Shown here in pieces: positions 1-7,702 of a stretch of 64,000 bases of DNA. Made by a program: the position numbers and the translations under genes. The stretch is from Halobellus rufus (lineage in GTDB: Archaea; Halobacteriota; Halobacteria; Halobacteriales; Haloferacaceae), in NCBI RefSeq assembly GCF_000739575.1, contig NZ_BBJO01000020.1, forward strand, positions 1 to 64,000. Reading direction: 5' to 3'. Numbering within the stretch: position 1 is the stretch's first letter; every line of letters begins with the position of its first letter. The notes beneath the pieces are model-generated. The model was not told the origin of the DNA. It worked only from the letters and a program-made list of their open reading frames with translations, and made no database searches.

Positions 1-1
1 C

Positions 2-895
2 GAGACCCGCGACATCGACGACTTCGAGAGCATCACCGGCAAGGGCGTCCGCGCGGACCTCGACGGGACGACCCACTACGCCGGCAAGCCGGGGCTGTTC
101 GAGGAACTCGGCTTCGACCTCTCGCACGTCCACGCGACGACCGACGGCGGCGTCGTCACCCGGACCGCGCGGGCGATGTGCGAGCGCAACGGCTGCCTCG
201 ACCTGCTCGAGGAGACGGTCCCGGAACTCCAGTCGCAGGGCAAGACGGTCGTCCTCGTCGGCACCGAGGACGAACTGGAGGGAGTCGTCGCCGTCGCCGA
301 CGAGGTCCGGCCCGAGGCCGCCGAAACGGTGCGCCGGCTGAAGGACCTCGGAGTCGAGCGGACGGTGATGCTCACCGGCGACAACGAGCGGACCGCCCGC
401 GCCATCGCCGAGCAGGTCGGCGTCGACGACTTCCGCGCGGAGCTCCTCCCCGACGAGAAGGTCGCCGCGGTCGACGACCTCATTGACGAGCACGACGGCG
501 GCGTGGCGATGGTCGGTGACGGCATCAACGACGCGCCGGCGCTCGCGACCGCCACGGTCGGTGTGGCGATGGGCGCGGCCGGGACCGACACCGCCCTCGA
601 AACGGCGGACGTCGCGCTGATGGGCGACGACCTCTCGAAGCTCCCGTACCTCTACGAACTCGCGGGGGACGCAAACGGCGTGATCCGGCAGAACATCTGG
701 GCGAGCCTCGGCGTGAAGGCCGGACTCGCCATCGCCGTGCCGTTCGGTTACGTCCCCATCTGGCTGGCCGTCCTCGCCGGCGACGCGGGGATGACCGTCG
801 GCGTGACCGCGAACGCGATGCGGCTCTCGCGGGTAGCGCCCGCGGCTCTCGGCTCCGGTTCCGACGCCCCGCCGGCGTCGGAAACAGGGCGCTAA
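2..895 (+). CDS. Heavy-metal translocating P-type ATPase, C-terminal part (5' end outside window)
   Basis: The frame is open from the window edge, so only the last 297 codons are present. The piece covers the end of the nucleotide-binding domain and the HAD-like P-domain, with the hinge motif [10 protein letters not shown], then two C-terminal membrane segments (around [21 protein letters not shown] and [18 protein letters not shown]). This layout is typical of P1B ATPases that pump soft or transition metals across the cytoplasmic membrane. The phosphorylation motif and the metal-binding membrane motif lie outside the window, so the metal cannot be named. The following thioredoxin gene has its own start 54 bases downstream. 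Confidence 0.93.
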   Translation, partial: ETRDIDDFESITGKGVRADLDGTTHYAGKPGLFEELGFDLSHVHATTDGGVVTRTARAMCERNGCLDLLEETVPELQSQGKTVVLVGTEDELEGVVAVADEVRPEAAETVRRLKDLGVERTVMLTGDNERTARAIAEQVGVDDFRAELLPDEKVAAVDDLIDEHDGGVAMVGDGINDAPALATATVGVAMGAAGTDTALETADVALMGDDLSKLPYLYELAGDANGVIRQNIWASLGVKAGLAIAVPFGYVPIWLAVLAGDAGMTVGVTANAMRLSRVAPAALGSGSDAPPASETGR

Positions 896-949
896 TTCCC
901 GCGGTGGAAACGCTTATGCGACGCCCCGCGCAACGTCGCTACGCACACG

Positions 950-1228
950 ATGACCGTCCGAGTACTCGATTTCTACGCCGATTGGTGCGGCCCCTGCAAG
1001 AAGCAAGATCCGATCTTAGAGGAGCTCGAAGCCGAATACGGCGACGTCGAGTTCGCGAAGATCGACGTCGACGAGGAACAGGACGTCGCGAATCAGTATC
1101 AGGTCCGCTCGCTCCCGACGATCGTGATCGAGCGCGACGGCGAGATCGTCGACCGCTTCGTCGGCTTCACCCAGCGCGAAGACATCGAGTCGGCGCTGGA
1201 AGGCGCAGCACAGCCGGCGGGCGCGTAA
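950..1228 (+). CDS. trxA: Thioredoxin
   Basis: A 92-residue thioredoxin-fold protein with the classic redox motif W12-C13-G14-P15-C16 and the cis-proline segment RSLPTIVI. It should act as a cytoplasmic dithiol-disulfide exchanger. It is slightly shorter than bacterial TrxA (about 105 residues), a usual length for haloarchaeal thioredoxins. The ATG at 950 follows the P-type ATPase stop by 54 bases, and no strong TATA box is visible. The in-frame extent of the conserved fold supports this start. The partner reductase is not in the window. Confidence 0.95.
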   Translation: MTVRVLDFYADWCGPCKKQDPILEELEAEYGDVEFAKIDVDEEQDVANQYQVRSLPTIVIERDGEIVDRFVGFTQREDIESALEGAAQPAGA

Positions 1229-1362
1229 TCGGGCCCGGCTTCGGGGACCGCCCGTCCCGCTGTCGGGCCGTCTCGCCCCCGGTGCGTCTCTCTCCGGCGA
1301 CGGCCTCACCGGGTATCGCTCGTCTCGCAAGCGTTATACTCCCGCGTCCGGAAGCCACCCGT

Positions 1363-1512
1363 ATGGCTAAGAACGAAGCTGCGGTCGACCGGATTCTGGA
1401 CAAGCAGATCTGTATGCGCTGTAACGCCCGCAACCCGAAGCGCGCCGAGGCCTGCCGCAAGTGCGGCTACAAGAAGCTTCGACCCAAGTCGAAGGAACGA
1501 CGCGCAGCGTAA
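1363..1512 (+). CDS. rpl40e: 50S ribosomal protein L40e
   Basis: A 49-residue basic zinc-ribbon protein. Cys17, Cys20, Cys31 and Cys34 form the C-x2-C...C-x2-C zinc site (CMRC ... CRKC), followed by a Lys/Arg-rich tail that fits rRNA binding. Length and motif match archaeal L40e. The ATG at 1363 starts the conserved [20 protein letters not shown] region. The longer upstream reading frame back to 904 is a shadow in another frame of thioredoxin. Confidence 0.96.
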   Translation: MAKNEAAVDRILDKQICMRCNARNPKRAEACRKCGYKKLRPKSKERRAA

Positions 1513-1525
1513 GCCGCGAAACGCG

Positions 1526-2158
1526 CTACTCCTCGGGGTATTTCGGCTCGCGACGCTCGGCCCGTTCGAGCGCCCGCTCGATCACGTCGCGGACCGAATC
1601 GTTTCCGCCGTCCGGATCGGCGCGATAGACGTCACCGTGGCCGGCGTACAGCGCTTCTACCGTGTCGGGGAGCCGATCGAGTAGCGTCTCCAGGCTCTCG
1701 ATGAGTCGCTCGCGGGACTGTCCGGGCAGGTCGGTCCGACCGAAGCTCCCGTCGTCGAACGCGCCGTCGTTGTAGACGACGACGTCGCCGCTGAACACTC
1801 GGGTATCGCCGACGAGCGCGACGTGGTCGTCGGCGTGGCCGGGCGTGTACACCACCTCGTAGGACTCGCCGCAGAGGTCGACTACCTGCCCGTCTTCGAG
1901 CCCCGCGGTCCGTCGCGGATGATCGCCGTAGGCGTAGAGGTCGGCTTCGAACCGGTCCAAGACGGCGTCGAGTTCGCCGACGTGGTCGCGGTGCTGGTGG
2001 GTGAGATAGACCGCCGAGAGGTCGTCGACGTGCTCGCCGATCACGTCCTCGACGCCCGGCATCGTCCCCGCGTCGACGAGGACCGGATCGGGTCCGTCGA
2101 GCAGGTACGCGTTGCAGGTGAACTCCGTCGCGTCCTCGGTGACCGTGTGGACTTCCAT
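1526..2158 (-). CDS. MBL-fold metallo-hydrolase
   Basis: A 210-residue metallo-beta-lactamase-fold protein. The metal site is visible as T-H54-Q-H56-R-D58-H59, with later ligands in TPGHADDH and AGHGDVY and the acidic ligand in FSGDVVVY. Family members are glyoxalase II-like hydrolases, and the substrate here is unknown. The ATG at 2158 is preferred over the extension to 2245, because the fold begins directly with MEVHTV and the extension is low-complexity. It ends 14 bases from the convergent L40e stop. Confidence 0.88.
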   Translation of the reverse strand: MEVHTVTEDATEFTCNAYLLDGPDPVLVDAGTMPGVEDVIGEHVDDLSAVYLTHQHRDHVGELDAVLDRFEADLYAYGDHPRRTAGLEDGQVVDLCGESYEVVYTPGHADDHVALVGDTRVFSGDVVVYNDGAFDDGSFGRTDLPGQSRERLIESLETLLDRLPDTVEALYAGHGDVYRADPDGGNDSVRDVIERALERAERREPKYPEE

Positions 2159-2253
2159 ACCTCGGCGTTCGCCGGCCGGCGACGAAAAAGCCTCGGCCGG
2201 GGGCGAGACCCGTACCGCTTTCGATGGGTGCTCTTCCCCGGCCACCGCGAGCG

Positions 2254-2264
2254 TTTATATACGA
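2254..2264 (+). promoter_or_regulatory. TATA box of RNA element copy A
   Basis: TTTATATACGA is identical to the box of copy B (53550-53560) and similar to TTCAAGTACGA of copy C (63929-63939). Initiation about 26 bases from the box centre would put the RNA start near 2281-2285. GGCCA follows at +17 from the first T in all three copies. Confidence 0.7.
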
Positions 2265-2280
2265 GCGAGCGGCCACGCGG

Positions 2281-2395
2281 CGTATGCGTCGAACCGTACC
2301 CCGCGTCGGGTCGCGATAACTCGGCACGTCGACGCGGGAGCGACTGCGACGGCGGAGGCACGGGCGTCGTCGCGAGCGGGTGCCGATTGCTCGCC
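2281..2395 (+). ncRNA. Structured RNA candidate, copy A of a three-copy family
   Basis: Helix 1 pairs CCCGCGTCG (2300-2308) with CGACGCGGG (2330-2338) around a 21-base loop. Helix 2 pairs TCGGCAC (2321-2327, inside that loop) with GTGCCGA (2380-2386), a pseudoknot-like arrangement. Copy B at 53577 keeps both helices through compensatory changes. CCCCGCG begins exactly 45 bases after the TATA start in all three copies. The ends are estimates and the function is unknown. No long conserved reading frame explains the pattern. Confidence 0.62.
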
Positions 2396-2607
2396 CTACT
2401 CACCGCGTCGATGGAGCGCTGTGCTATAGTCGCGTTTGCACGTCTTCGTTCACTCGATGGCACGACAGCGTGCGATCGGATGAGCACTCTTGCAGACGCT
2501 ACCGTGCCGGTTTCGGCCACGTGCAGGGTATCCACCCCTGCTGCGTCCGATATACCCGGTGAATCCTGCGTGTGTTTTTTGTCGGTCGATTCCCTATCAC
2601 ACACTGT

Positions 2608-2790
2608 ATGGGATTTGGGAGCTACGACGAGTCCGAACAGGAGAACCAGGACTACGACACCGATCTCGACGACGGCGACGGGGTCGCGACCTCCCAAGCG
2701 GAGCACCGCGGCGACGTCGAGTTCGAGATCGGTGCCTCGAACGACGAACTCCTCGATCGGCTCAAAGACATCAAAGACGAGGAGGAGTGA
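2608..2790 (+). CDS. DUF5786 family small acidic protein
   Basis: A 60-residue, very acidic protein that opens with MGFGSYDESEQENQ, which I recognise as the haloarchaeal DUF5786 family. No membrane segment or cysteines are seen. The C-terminal half (FEIGASNDELLDRLKDIKDEEE) looks helical. The ATG at 2608 is chosen because the conserved N-terminus starts there; the 12 extra upstream codons are not family-like. The function is unknown. It stands alone between RNA element A and the DUF99 gene. Confidence 0.85.
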   Translation: MGFGSYDESEQENQDYDTDLDDGDGVATSQAEHRGDVEFEIGASNDELLDRLKDIKDEEE

Positions 2791-2829
2791 CGGCGACCGC
2801 CCGGCGCCGTCAGGAGGGGTGACTCGCCG

Positions 2830-3396
2830 GTGAAACCCGGCACGCGGGCGCTCGGTATCGCGGAATCGACCGACGAGTCGAGCGGTCGCTGCGTTCTCTG
2901 CGGAGCTGTCGTCCGTGCGGACCGCGTCGTCGACGGCGTCGCCTTCGCGACGGCCACCGTCGGCGGCCTCGACGCCACGGACGCGGTCCGTCGGCTGTTC
3001 CACCGCTTGGACCGCGAGGACGTCCAGTACCTGCTGGTCTCCGGCGTCGCGCCCGCGTGGTTCAACCTCCTCGATCTCGATCGGATCGCCGACGCGACGG
3101 AGCGGCCGGTCCTCTCGGTCTCGTTCGAGGAGAGCCCGGGGCTCGGTCCCGCGCTCGCCGAGCACTTCGAGGGCGACGCGCTCGACGCCCGGCTCTCGCT
3201 CTACGAGCGACTGCCGCCGCGCCGCCCCCTCCGCGTGAACGATGAGACGGTGTTCGTCAGGAGTGCCAACAGCGGCGACGACGTCGCGAGCGTCGTCCGC
3301 GCGTACACGCCCGCCGGCGGCCGTCCGGAACCGATCCGCGTCGCGCGTCTCGCGGCGCGGGCCGCCCGGCAGTGGCGTGCGGAGGGGACGCAGTAG
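2830..3396 (+). CDS. DUF99/UPF0215 family protein (endonuclease dU-like)
   Basis: A 188-residue protein with the DUF99 pattern: LGIAESTD near the N-terminus, the segment TVGGLDATDAVRRLF, and the core strand VQYLLVSGVAPAWFNLLDL. Archaeal members are often labelled endonuclease dU, thought to act on deoxyuridine in DNA. That name comes from the family, not from anything visible here. The next gene downstream is a uracil-DNA glycosylase, which fits a uracil-repair neighbourhood. The GTG at 2830 is the start that gives the usual family length. Confidence 0.8.
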   Translation: MKPGTRALGIAESTDESSGRCVLCGAVVRADRVVDGVAFATATVGGLDATDAVRRLFHRLDREDVQYLLVSGVAPAWFNLLDLDRIADATERPVLSVSFEESPGLGPALAEHFEGDALDARLSLYERLPPRRPLRVNDETVFVRSANSGDDVASVVRAYTPAGGRPEPIRVARLAARAARQWRAEGTQ

Positions 3397-3457
3397 CCAC
3401 TCCGCCTCGAACGCCTCGGACCGTCACGGGTAAGTCACCGCCGTGCACCCATCCGGT

Positions 3458-4096
3458 ATGACTGACGCGGAGACTGACACGCTCGCCGACGGCGGCACCG
3501 ACGGGACGATGGAGGGACTCGAAGTCGACGCGTGCGAACGCTGCCCCGAACTCGTCGAGTCGCGCTCGCAGATCGTCAACGGCGTCGGCCCCGGCGAGGC
3601 CGACCTCCTCTTCCTCGGGGAAGCGCCCGGGGCGAACGAGGACGAGCAGGGTGAGCCCTTCGTCGGTCGCTCCGGGAGCATCCTCGACGACGCGCTCCGC
3701 GACGCCGGACTCGCTCGCGCCGACGTTCGGATCACGAACTGCGTCCGCTGTCGGCCCCCGGACAACCGCGACCCCACGAGCGAGGAGCTCGCGAACTGCA
3801 AGGGCTACCTCGAACGCGAACTCGCGCTGGTCGATCCGGAACTCGTCGTGACGCTGGGGAAGGTCCCCTCCGAGCACCTGCTGGAGCGCTCGGTCGCCGT
3901 CACGAAGGAAGCCGGCGACGTCGTCGACGTCCGTCTCGGCGAGCGGAGCTACCGCGCGGTCGTCTCCGTGCACCCGGCTGCGACGCTCTACGACGGCAGC
4001 CAGCGGGAGACGTTCTTCGAGACCATCGCGCACGCGGTCGACCTCGCGGGCGTGGGCGAGAGCGACGGCGGTCAGGCGAACCTCGGGGACTTCTGA
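3458..4096 (+). CDS. udg: Uracil-DNA glycosylase, family 4 (Fe-S type)
   Basis: A 212-residue uracil-DNA glycosylase that excises uracil from DNA for base-excision repair. The motif [20 protein letters not shown] and the later SVHPAATLY are the two active-site signatures. Cys26, Cys29, Cys98 and Cys114 have the spacing of the 4Fe-4S ligands of family 4 enzymes (C-x2-C, then two Cys 16 apart). The ATG at 3458 is preferred to the GTG at 3443 because the extra five codons are not conserved-looking. It lies just after the DUF99 gene on the same strand. Confidence 0.95.
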   Translation: MTDAETDTLADGGTDGTMEGLEVDACERCPELVESRSQIVNGVGPGEADLLFLGEAPGANEDEQGEPFVGRSGSILDDALRDAGLARADVRITNCVRCRPPDNRDPTSEELANCKGYLERELALVDPELVVTLGKVPSEHLLERSVAVTKEAGDVVDVRLGERSYRAVVSVHPAATLYDGSQRETFFETIAHAVDLAGVGESDGGQANLGDF

Positions 4097-4202
4097 ACGC
4101 GATTGGCGCGCGGTTGAGCGACGCGGGACCGCTCGACGCCGGGGCGGTTCGCCCGCCGAGAGTGTCGGAAACGATTTCACCCGCCGCCGCGAAGCGGCAC
4201 GT

Positions 4203-4847
4203 ATGAGCGTTCAGACGCTGGCAGATGTCGTCCTCGTGGATTACGGCCTCGGAAACCTCCGAAGCGCCCAGCGGGGGCTCGAACGCGCCGGCGCGTCGGT
4301 CTCGGTGACCGACGATCCGGCCGACTTCGAGGCGGCCGACGGGATCGTCCTCCCGGGCGTGGGCGCGTTCAGCGAGGGAATGGAGAACGCCGGGCCGTTC
4401 CGCGAGCCGCTGGCGGCCGCCGCGGAGCGAGGTCAGCCCATCTTCGGCATCTGCCTCGGGATGCAGATGCTGCTGACGACGAGCGAGGAGGCCGACCACG
4501 CCGGTCAGGGACAGGTCGAGGGGCTCGATTTCGTCCCCGGAACCAACGTCCGGTTCTCGCAGGGTCAGAAGGTCCCGCACATGGGTTGGAACGAACTGAA
4601 CGTCGAGCGCGAGCACCCGCTCGTCGACGGGGTCGACGGGGAGTACGCCTACTTCGTCCACTCCTACTACGCCGAACCCGACGACCCCGACGCCGTGGTC
4701 GCGACGACCGACTACGGGGTGTCGTTCCCGGCGGTGATCGCCAACGAGGCGGGCAACGTCTTCGGGACCCAGTTCCACCCGGAGAAGTCCGGCGAGACCG
4801 GGCTTCGCATCCTGCGGAACTTCGTCGAGTACTGCGCCGAGCAGTGA
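4203..4847 (+). CDS. hisH: Imidazole glycerol phosphate synthase, glutaminase subunit HisH
   Basis: A 214-residue class I glutamine amidotransferase. The nucleophile is Cys84 in FGICLGMQML, and the His/Glu pair is H192 and E194 in QFHPEKSG. The N-terminal VDYGLGNLRS is typical of HisH, which supplies ammonia to HisF in histidine biosynthesis. HisF is not in the window. HisE (60454-60756, - strand) is present but far away, so the histidine genes are scattered, as is common in haloarchaea. Confidence 0.97.
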   Translation: MSVQTLADVVLVDYGLGNLRSAQRGLERAGASVSVTDDPADFEAADGIVLPGVGAFSEGMENAGPFREPLAAAAERGQPIFGICLGMQMLLTTSEEADHAGQGQVEGLDFVPGTNVRFSQGQKVPHMGWNELNVEREHPLVDGVDGEYAYFVHSYYAEPDDPDAVVATTDYGVSFPAVIANEAGNVFGTQFHPEKSGETGLRILRNFVEYCAEQ

Positions 4848-4918
4848 CCTCGCGCTGACCGCCCGGGCTTCCCACAGCGGTTTTTCGCCGACGGCTCCGA
4901 GGCGGGCGTCCCCGACGG

Positions 4919-4926
4919 GCTTTTAG
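4919..4926 (+). promoter_or_regulatory. TATA box for pheA
   Basis: Sequence GCTTTTAGG centred about 27 bases before the ATG at 4950, the distance expected for a leaderless haloarchaeal transcript. Confidence 0.5.
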
Positions 4927-4949
4927 GATCCCGTGGAGTAGACCGGCCT

Positions 4950-5756
4950 ATGCAGGTAGTCACGTTGGGGCCCGAAGGAACGTACTCCCACCGCGCCGCC
5001 CGCGCCGTCGACGAGGACGTCGTGTTCCGCGAGTCGGTCTCGGGGATCGTCGAGGCCGTCGACAGCGGCGCCTACGAGCGCGGCGTCGTCCCGATCGAAA
5101 ACAGCATCGAGGGGAGCGTCACGGAGACGCTCGACGCCATCGCGAACGCCGACATCGCGGTCGTCCAGGAGATCGTCACGCCCATCCGACACGCCCTCCT
5201 CGCGCAGTCGGCGAACTTCGACACGGTCGCCTCCCACTCGCAGGCGCTCGCGCAGTGTCGTTCCTACCTCGAACGGGAGTACCCCGACGCCGAGTTGGAA
5301 CCGGTCACGAGCACCGCCCGCGGCGTCGAGTACGCCCGCGAAGACCCGACGGTCGCCGGTATCGGCCACCCCGACAACGCCGGCGACGACCTGACCGTCA
5401 TCGCCGAAGACATCCAGGACCGCTCCTCGAACGCGACGCGATTCCTGGTCATCGCGCCCGCCGAAGAGCGCGCCGACGGCGGCGGCAAGTCGACGATCGT
5501 CGTCTACCCGAACGCGAACTACCCCGGGCTCCTGCTCGAACTGCTCGAAGCGTTCGCCGAGCGCGACATCAACCTCTCGCGGATCGAGTCGCGACCGAGC
5601 GGCAACCGCCTCGGCGACTACCTCTTCCACATCGACTTCGACGCCGGCTTCTACGAGGACCGCGCCCAGGAGGCGCTCGAAGACATCGAGGAGATCGCCG
5701 AGAACGGCTGGGTGAAGCGTCTCGGGTCCTACGATAAGCGGCACGTGCTCTACTGA
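4950..5756 (+). CDS. pheA: Prephenate dehydratase
   Basis: A 268-residue monofunctional prephenate dehydratase, converting prephenate to phenylpyruvate for phenylalanine synthesis. The catalytic domain covers about 1-175 and starts VTLGPEGTYSHRAA; T163-R164-F165 is the catalytic TRF motif. An ACT domain follows (about 181-260) with E213-S-R-P216, the element that usually binds phenylalanine for feedback inhibition. No chorismate mutase domain is fused. The ATG at 4950 has a TATA box at leaderless distance. Confidence 0.96.
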   Translation: MQVVTLGPEGTYSHRAARAVDEDVVFRESVSGIVEAVDSGAYERGVVPIENSIEGSVTETLDAIANADIAVVQEIVTPIRHALLAQSANFDTVASHSQALAQCRSYLEREYPDAELEPVTSTARGVEYAREDPTVAGIGHPDNAGDDLTVIAEDIQDRSSNATRFLVIAPAEERADGGGKSTIVVYPNANYPGLLLELLEAFAERDINLSRIESRPSGNRLGDYLFHIDFDAGFYEDRAQEALEDIEEIAENGWVKRLGSYDKRHVLY

Positions 5757-5853
5757 CCTCTACGCGCTTGCTAACCCACGTGCCGTCTGAACTGCCGATA
5801 GTCCGAATCTGAGCGACGGAACCGTGCGATCTGCAATCACAGCTCCTGTCTGC

Positions 5854-5889
5854 TTTATTATCTCACAGGGTGTATCTCTACCTCGGTGA
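5854..5889 (+). promoter_or_regulatory. Promoter and Shine-Dalgarno-like site of hsp20
   Basis: TTTATTAT at 5854-5861 is a good TATA box. GGTGA at 5885-5889 sits six bases before the ATG at 5896 and can pair with the 16S rRNA tail. A short leader of about 10-15 bases is expected, unlike the leaderless genes around it. Confidence 0.5.
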
Positions 5890-5895
5890 AATTCA

Positions 5896-6336
5896 ATGAT
5901 GAGACGTTCCCCCAGTTTCGACGACTTCGAGTTTGACGACCTCTTCGGCCGGATGTCCCGGCAGTTCGAGGAGATGAGCCGCCAGTTCGACGGCGGCCGA
6001 GCGTTCGGCCGCGAGATGGCGATCGACCTCCGCGAGGACGACGACGAGTTCGTCGCGCTCGTCGATCTCCCGGGATTCGAGAAGAGCGACATCGACCTCT
6101 CGGTGACCGACGACGTGCTGACGATCGAGGCGTCCCGTTCGGAATCGGCCGAGGAGGAGGACGAACACTACGTCCACCGCGAACGCCGCTCCGACACGAT
6201 CCGACGCTCGATCCGCCTTCCCGCGGCAGTCCGTCCCGACGACGCGTCGGCGACGTACAACAACGGCGTCCTCTCCGTGACGCTGCCGAAGTTGCACGTC
6301 GAGGACGAGGGCTCTCACCACATCGACGTCGAGTGA
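5896..6336 (+). CDS. Small heat shock protein, Hsp20/alpha-crystallin family
   Basis: A 146-residue ATP-independent chaperone that should hold unfolding proteins in soluble complexes. The alpha-crystallin domain spans about 38-130, with EFVALVDLPGFEKSDIDLSV at its start and ATYNNGVLSVTLPK at its end (the A-x-x-x-N-G-V-L signature). The C-terminal IDV may serve as the I-x-I/V assembly motif. The N-terminal region is rich in Met, Phe and Arg, as usual. It stands alone with its own promoter. Confidence 0.93.
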   Translation: MMRRSPSFDDFEFDDLFGRMSRQFEEMSRQFDGGRAFGREMAIDLREDDDEFVALVDLPGFEKSDIDLSVTDDVLTIEASRSESAEEEDEHYVHRERRSDTIRRSIRLPAAVRPDDASATYNNGVLSVTLPKLHVEDEGSHHIDVE

Positions 6337-6423
6337 GAGAGGCCGCTCGTTGTGCCCGCTCTCCGTCTCTCCGCTGATTCTTTTCTGCTCTGCTGATTCC
6401 GCTCTGCTGATTCCGCTCCGAAA

Positions 6424-6834
6424 TCAACTCTGTTCGCGAGCGACGTAGAGCGTCTCGCCCTCCGCGAGCGACTCCGTCGAACACGACACCGACGGCGAGT
6501 CGTACCCGAGCGTGGTAAACAGGAAATCGGCGTCGACGGCGGTCGCGACGGCCAGCGTCGGGCGGTGGAGTTCCGGCGGGAGGTTCAGTCCGTAGAGCAG
6601 ATCCGCGCGGTAGTGGTCGCCGGGATCGTCGCGCGCCGCGGCGTCGACGACGTCGTCACGGACGAACGCGACCGAGGGCGGCACGTCGAACTCGGCGACG
6701 TCGACGGCGGTGACCGAGAGCCCCCGATCGGCGAGGCCGACCGCCACCTCCGGACGTCGGCCGACGCCGATTTCGACCGCCGAGCCGTACGCCGAAAATC
6801 GGGAGACGAGGGCGGTATCACGGGGCGTAACCAC
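6424..6834 (-). CDS. UPF0146 family protein
   Basis: A 136-residue archaeal protein of the UPF0146 family. EIGVGRRPEVAVGLADRGL resembles the nucleotide-binding loop of SAM-dependent methyltransferases, followed by the acidic strand VTAVDVAE. It is shorter than usual methyltransferases, and its activity is not established. The start is GTG at 6834. It is divergent from the archaemetzincin gene, with a 39-base shared promoter region. Confidence 0.85.
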   Translation of the reverse strand: MVTPRDTALVSRFSAYGSAVEIGVGRRPEVAVGLADRGLSVTAVDVAEFDVPPSVAFVRDDVVDAAARDDPGDHYRADLLYGLNLPPELHRPTLAVATAVDADFLFTTLGYDSPSVSCSTESLAEGETLYVAREQS

Positions 6835-6843
6835 GGCGGGGTA

Positions 6844-6867
6844 TTTATTAATCCGCCCCGCTTAAGC
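6844..6867. promoter_or_regulatory. Overlapping divergent promoters of UPF0146 and archaemetzincin genes
   Basis: TTTATTAA (6844-6851) is about 27 bases before the archaemetzincin ATG. The palindrome GCTTAAGC (6860-6867) lies about 29 bases before the UPF0146 GTG on the other strand. The two boxes are only eight bases apart, so TBP binding at one would likely hinder the other. Confidence 0.5.
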
Positions 6868-6873
6868 CCTTCT

Positions 6874-7395
6874 ATGCTCGTCGACATCGTGCCGATCGGG
6901 GACCTCTCCGCGCAAGTAAAGCGCGAGGCGTCGGCCGCGCTGAGAGGGGTCTACGACTGCGAGGTCGCGGTCCAGGAGGAACAGTCGATCCCCGACGGCG
7001 CGTTCGACCGCAGCCGGAATCAGTACCGAGCCGAGCAGTTCATCGAACTGGCGAGCCGGGTCGGAAACGGCGAGAAGAACATCGGCATCACCTCTCAGGA
7101 CCTCTACTACCGGCGGCGAAACTACGTCTTCGGCCTCGCGTATCTGAACGGCAACGGCTCTGTGATCTCGACGCATCGGCTTCAGACCTCCTCCGACGGC
7201 GGCATCACCACGAAGCCCCAATCGGAAGTGTTCGCCGACCGCGTCCGCAAGGAGGTCGTCCACGAGATCGGTCACACGCTCGGCCTCGAACACTGCGACA
7301 ACAGCAAGTGCGTGATGTCTTTCTCCCCGACGGTCCGCGAAGTCGACGTCAAAGAGGAGAACCTCTGCGGGACCTGCAGTCAGTTGTTGTACTGA
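6874..7395 (+). CDS. amzA: Archaemetzincin (zinc metalloprotease)
   Basis: A 173-residue metzincin-clan protease. The zinc motif is H130-E131-x2-H134-x5-H140, immediately followed by C141, C146, M148, C165 and C168, the conserved arrangement of archaemetzincins, where the four Cys hold a second zinc. No signal peptide is seen, so it should be cytoplasmic. The ATG at 6874 gives the family length and has a TATA box at leaderless distance; the longer frame back to 6565 is antisense to UPF0146. Confidence 0.95.
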   Translation: MLVDIVPIGDLSAQVKREASAALRGVYDCEVAVQEEQSIPDGAFDRSRNQYRAEQFIELASRVGNGEKNIGITSQDLYYRRRNYVFGLAYLNGNGSVISTHRLQTSSDGGITTKPQSEVFADRVRKEVVHEIGHTLGLEHCDNSKCVMSFSPTVREVDVKEENLCGTCSQLLY

Positions 7396-7702
7396 GTCAT
7401 CGTCGACCCGTATTCTACGCTGTGCCCGTTGCCGCCAGTTGTGACACCATCTTAATATAATTCACAAAATGACGAAAAAATAAATTCCCATTTAATACGG
7501 AAATGTAAAATATCGCGACTTCAGATCCTCATAGCTAGTAATCAGAAGCAAAAAGATAAAAATAGTATTTTTATTTATATTTAGTTCAAAATAATATTTC
7601 TGCCTCGAACAGTCGTCTCCCGCGCCGCTCGGTCCGTTCTCGATCCGGCGTGTGGTTCGCGGAGTGTGGCACGTTTATTATCGGACGAGGACAGAGAACC
7701 GT
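7396..7702. other. A+T-rich spacer at the left edge of the catabolic island
   Basis: About 307 bases without a gene. The part 7440-7600 is strikingly A+T-rich (runs such as AAAAAATAAATT and TATTTTTATTTATATTTAG), unlike the surrounding G+C-rich DNA. No tRNA, integrase or repeat is seen. The right end carries the promoter of the LarA-like gene. Confidence 0.8.
7674..7681 (+). promoter_or_regulatory. TATA box of the LarA-like gene
   Basis: TTTATTAT centred 26 bases before the ATG at 7703, as in leaderless haloarchaeal promoters. This also argues for the ATG at 7703 over the upstream GTG at 7652. Confidence 0.6.

Larger units (their letters stand above)
2159..2607. other. 449-base spacer holding noncoding RNA element copy A
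   Basis: This gap between the divergent MBL hydrolase and DUF5786 genes has no convincing protein gene. It contains a strong TATA box (TTTATATA at 2254-2261) on the + strand and the structured element annotated separately. The stretch 2400-2607 shows nothing recognisable apart from the run-up to the DUF5786 start. Confidence 0.7.

Noticed and set aside
6387-6414. A 14-base tandem duplication after hsp20
   Set aside because: Only two units in a T-rich gap; probably slippage.
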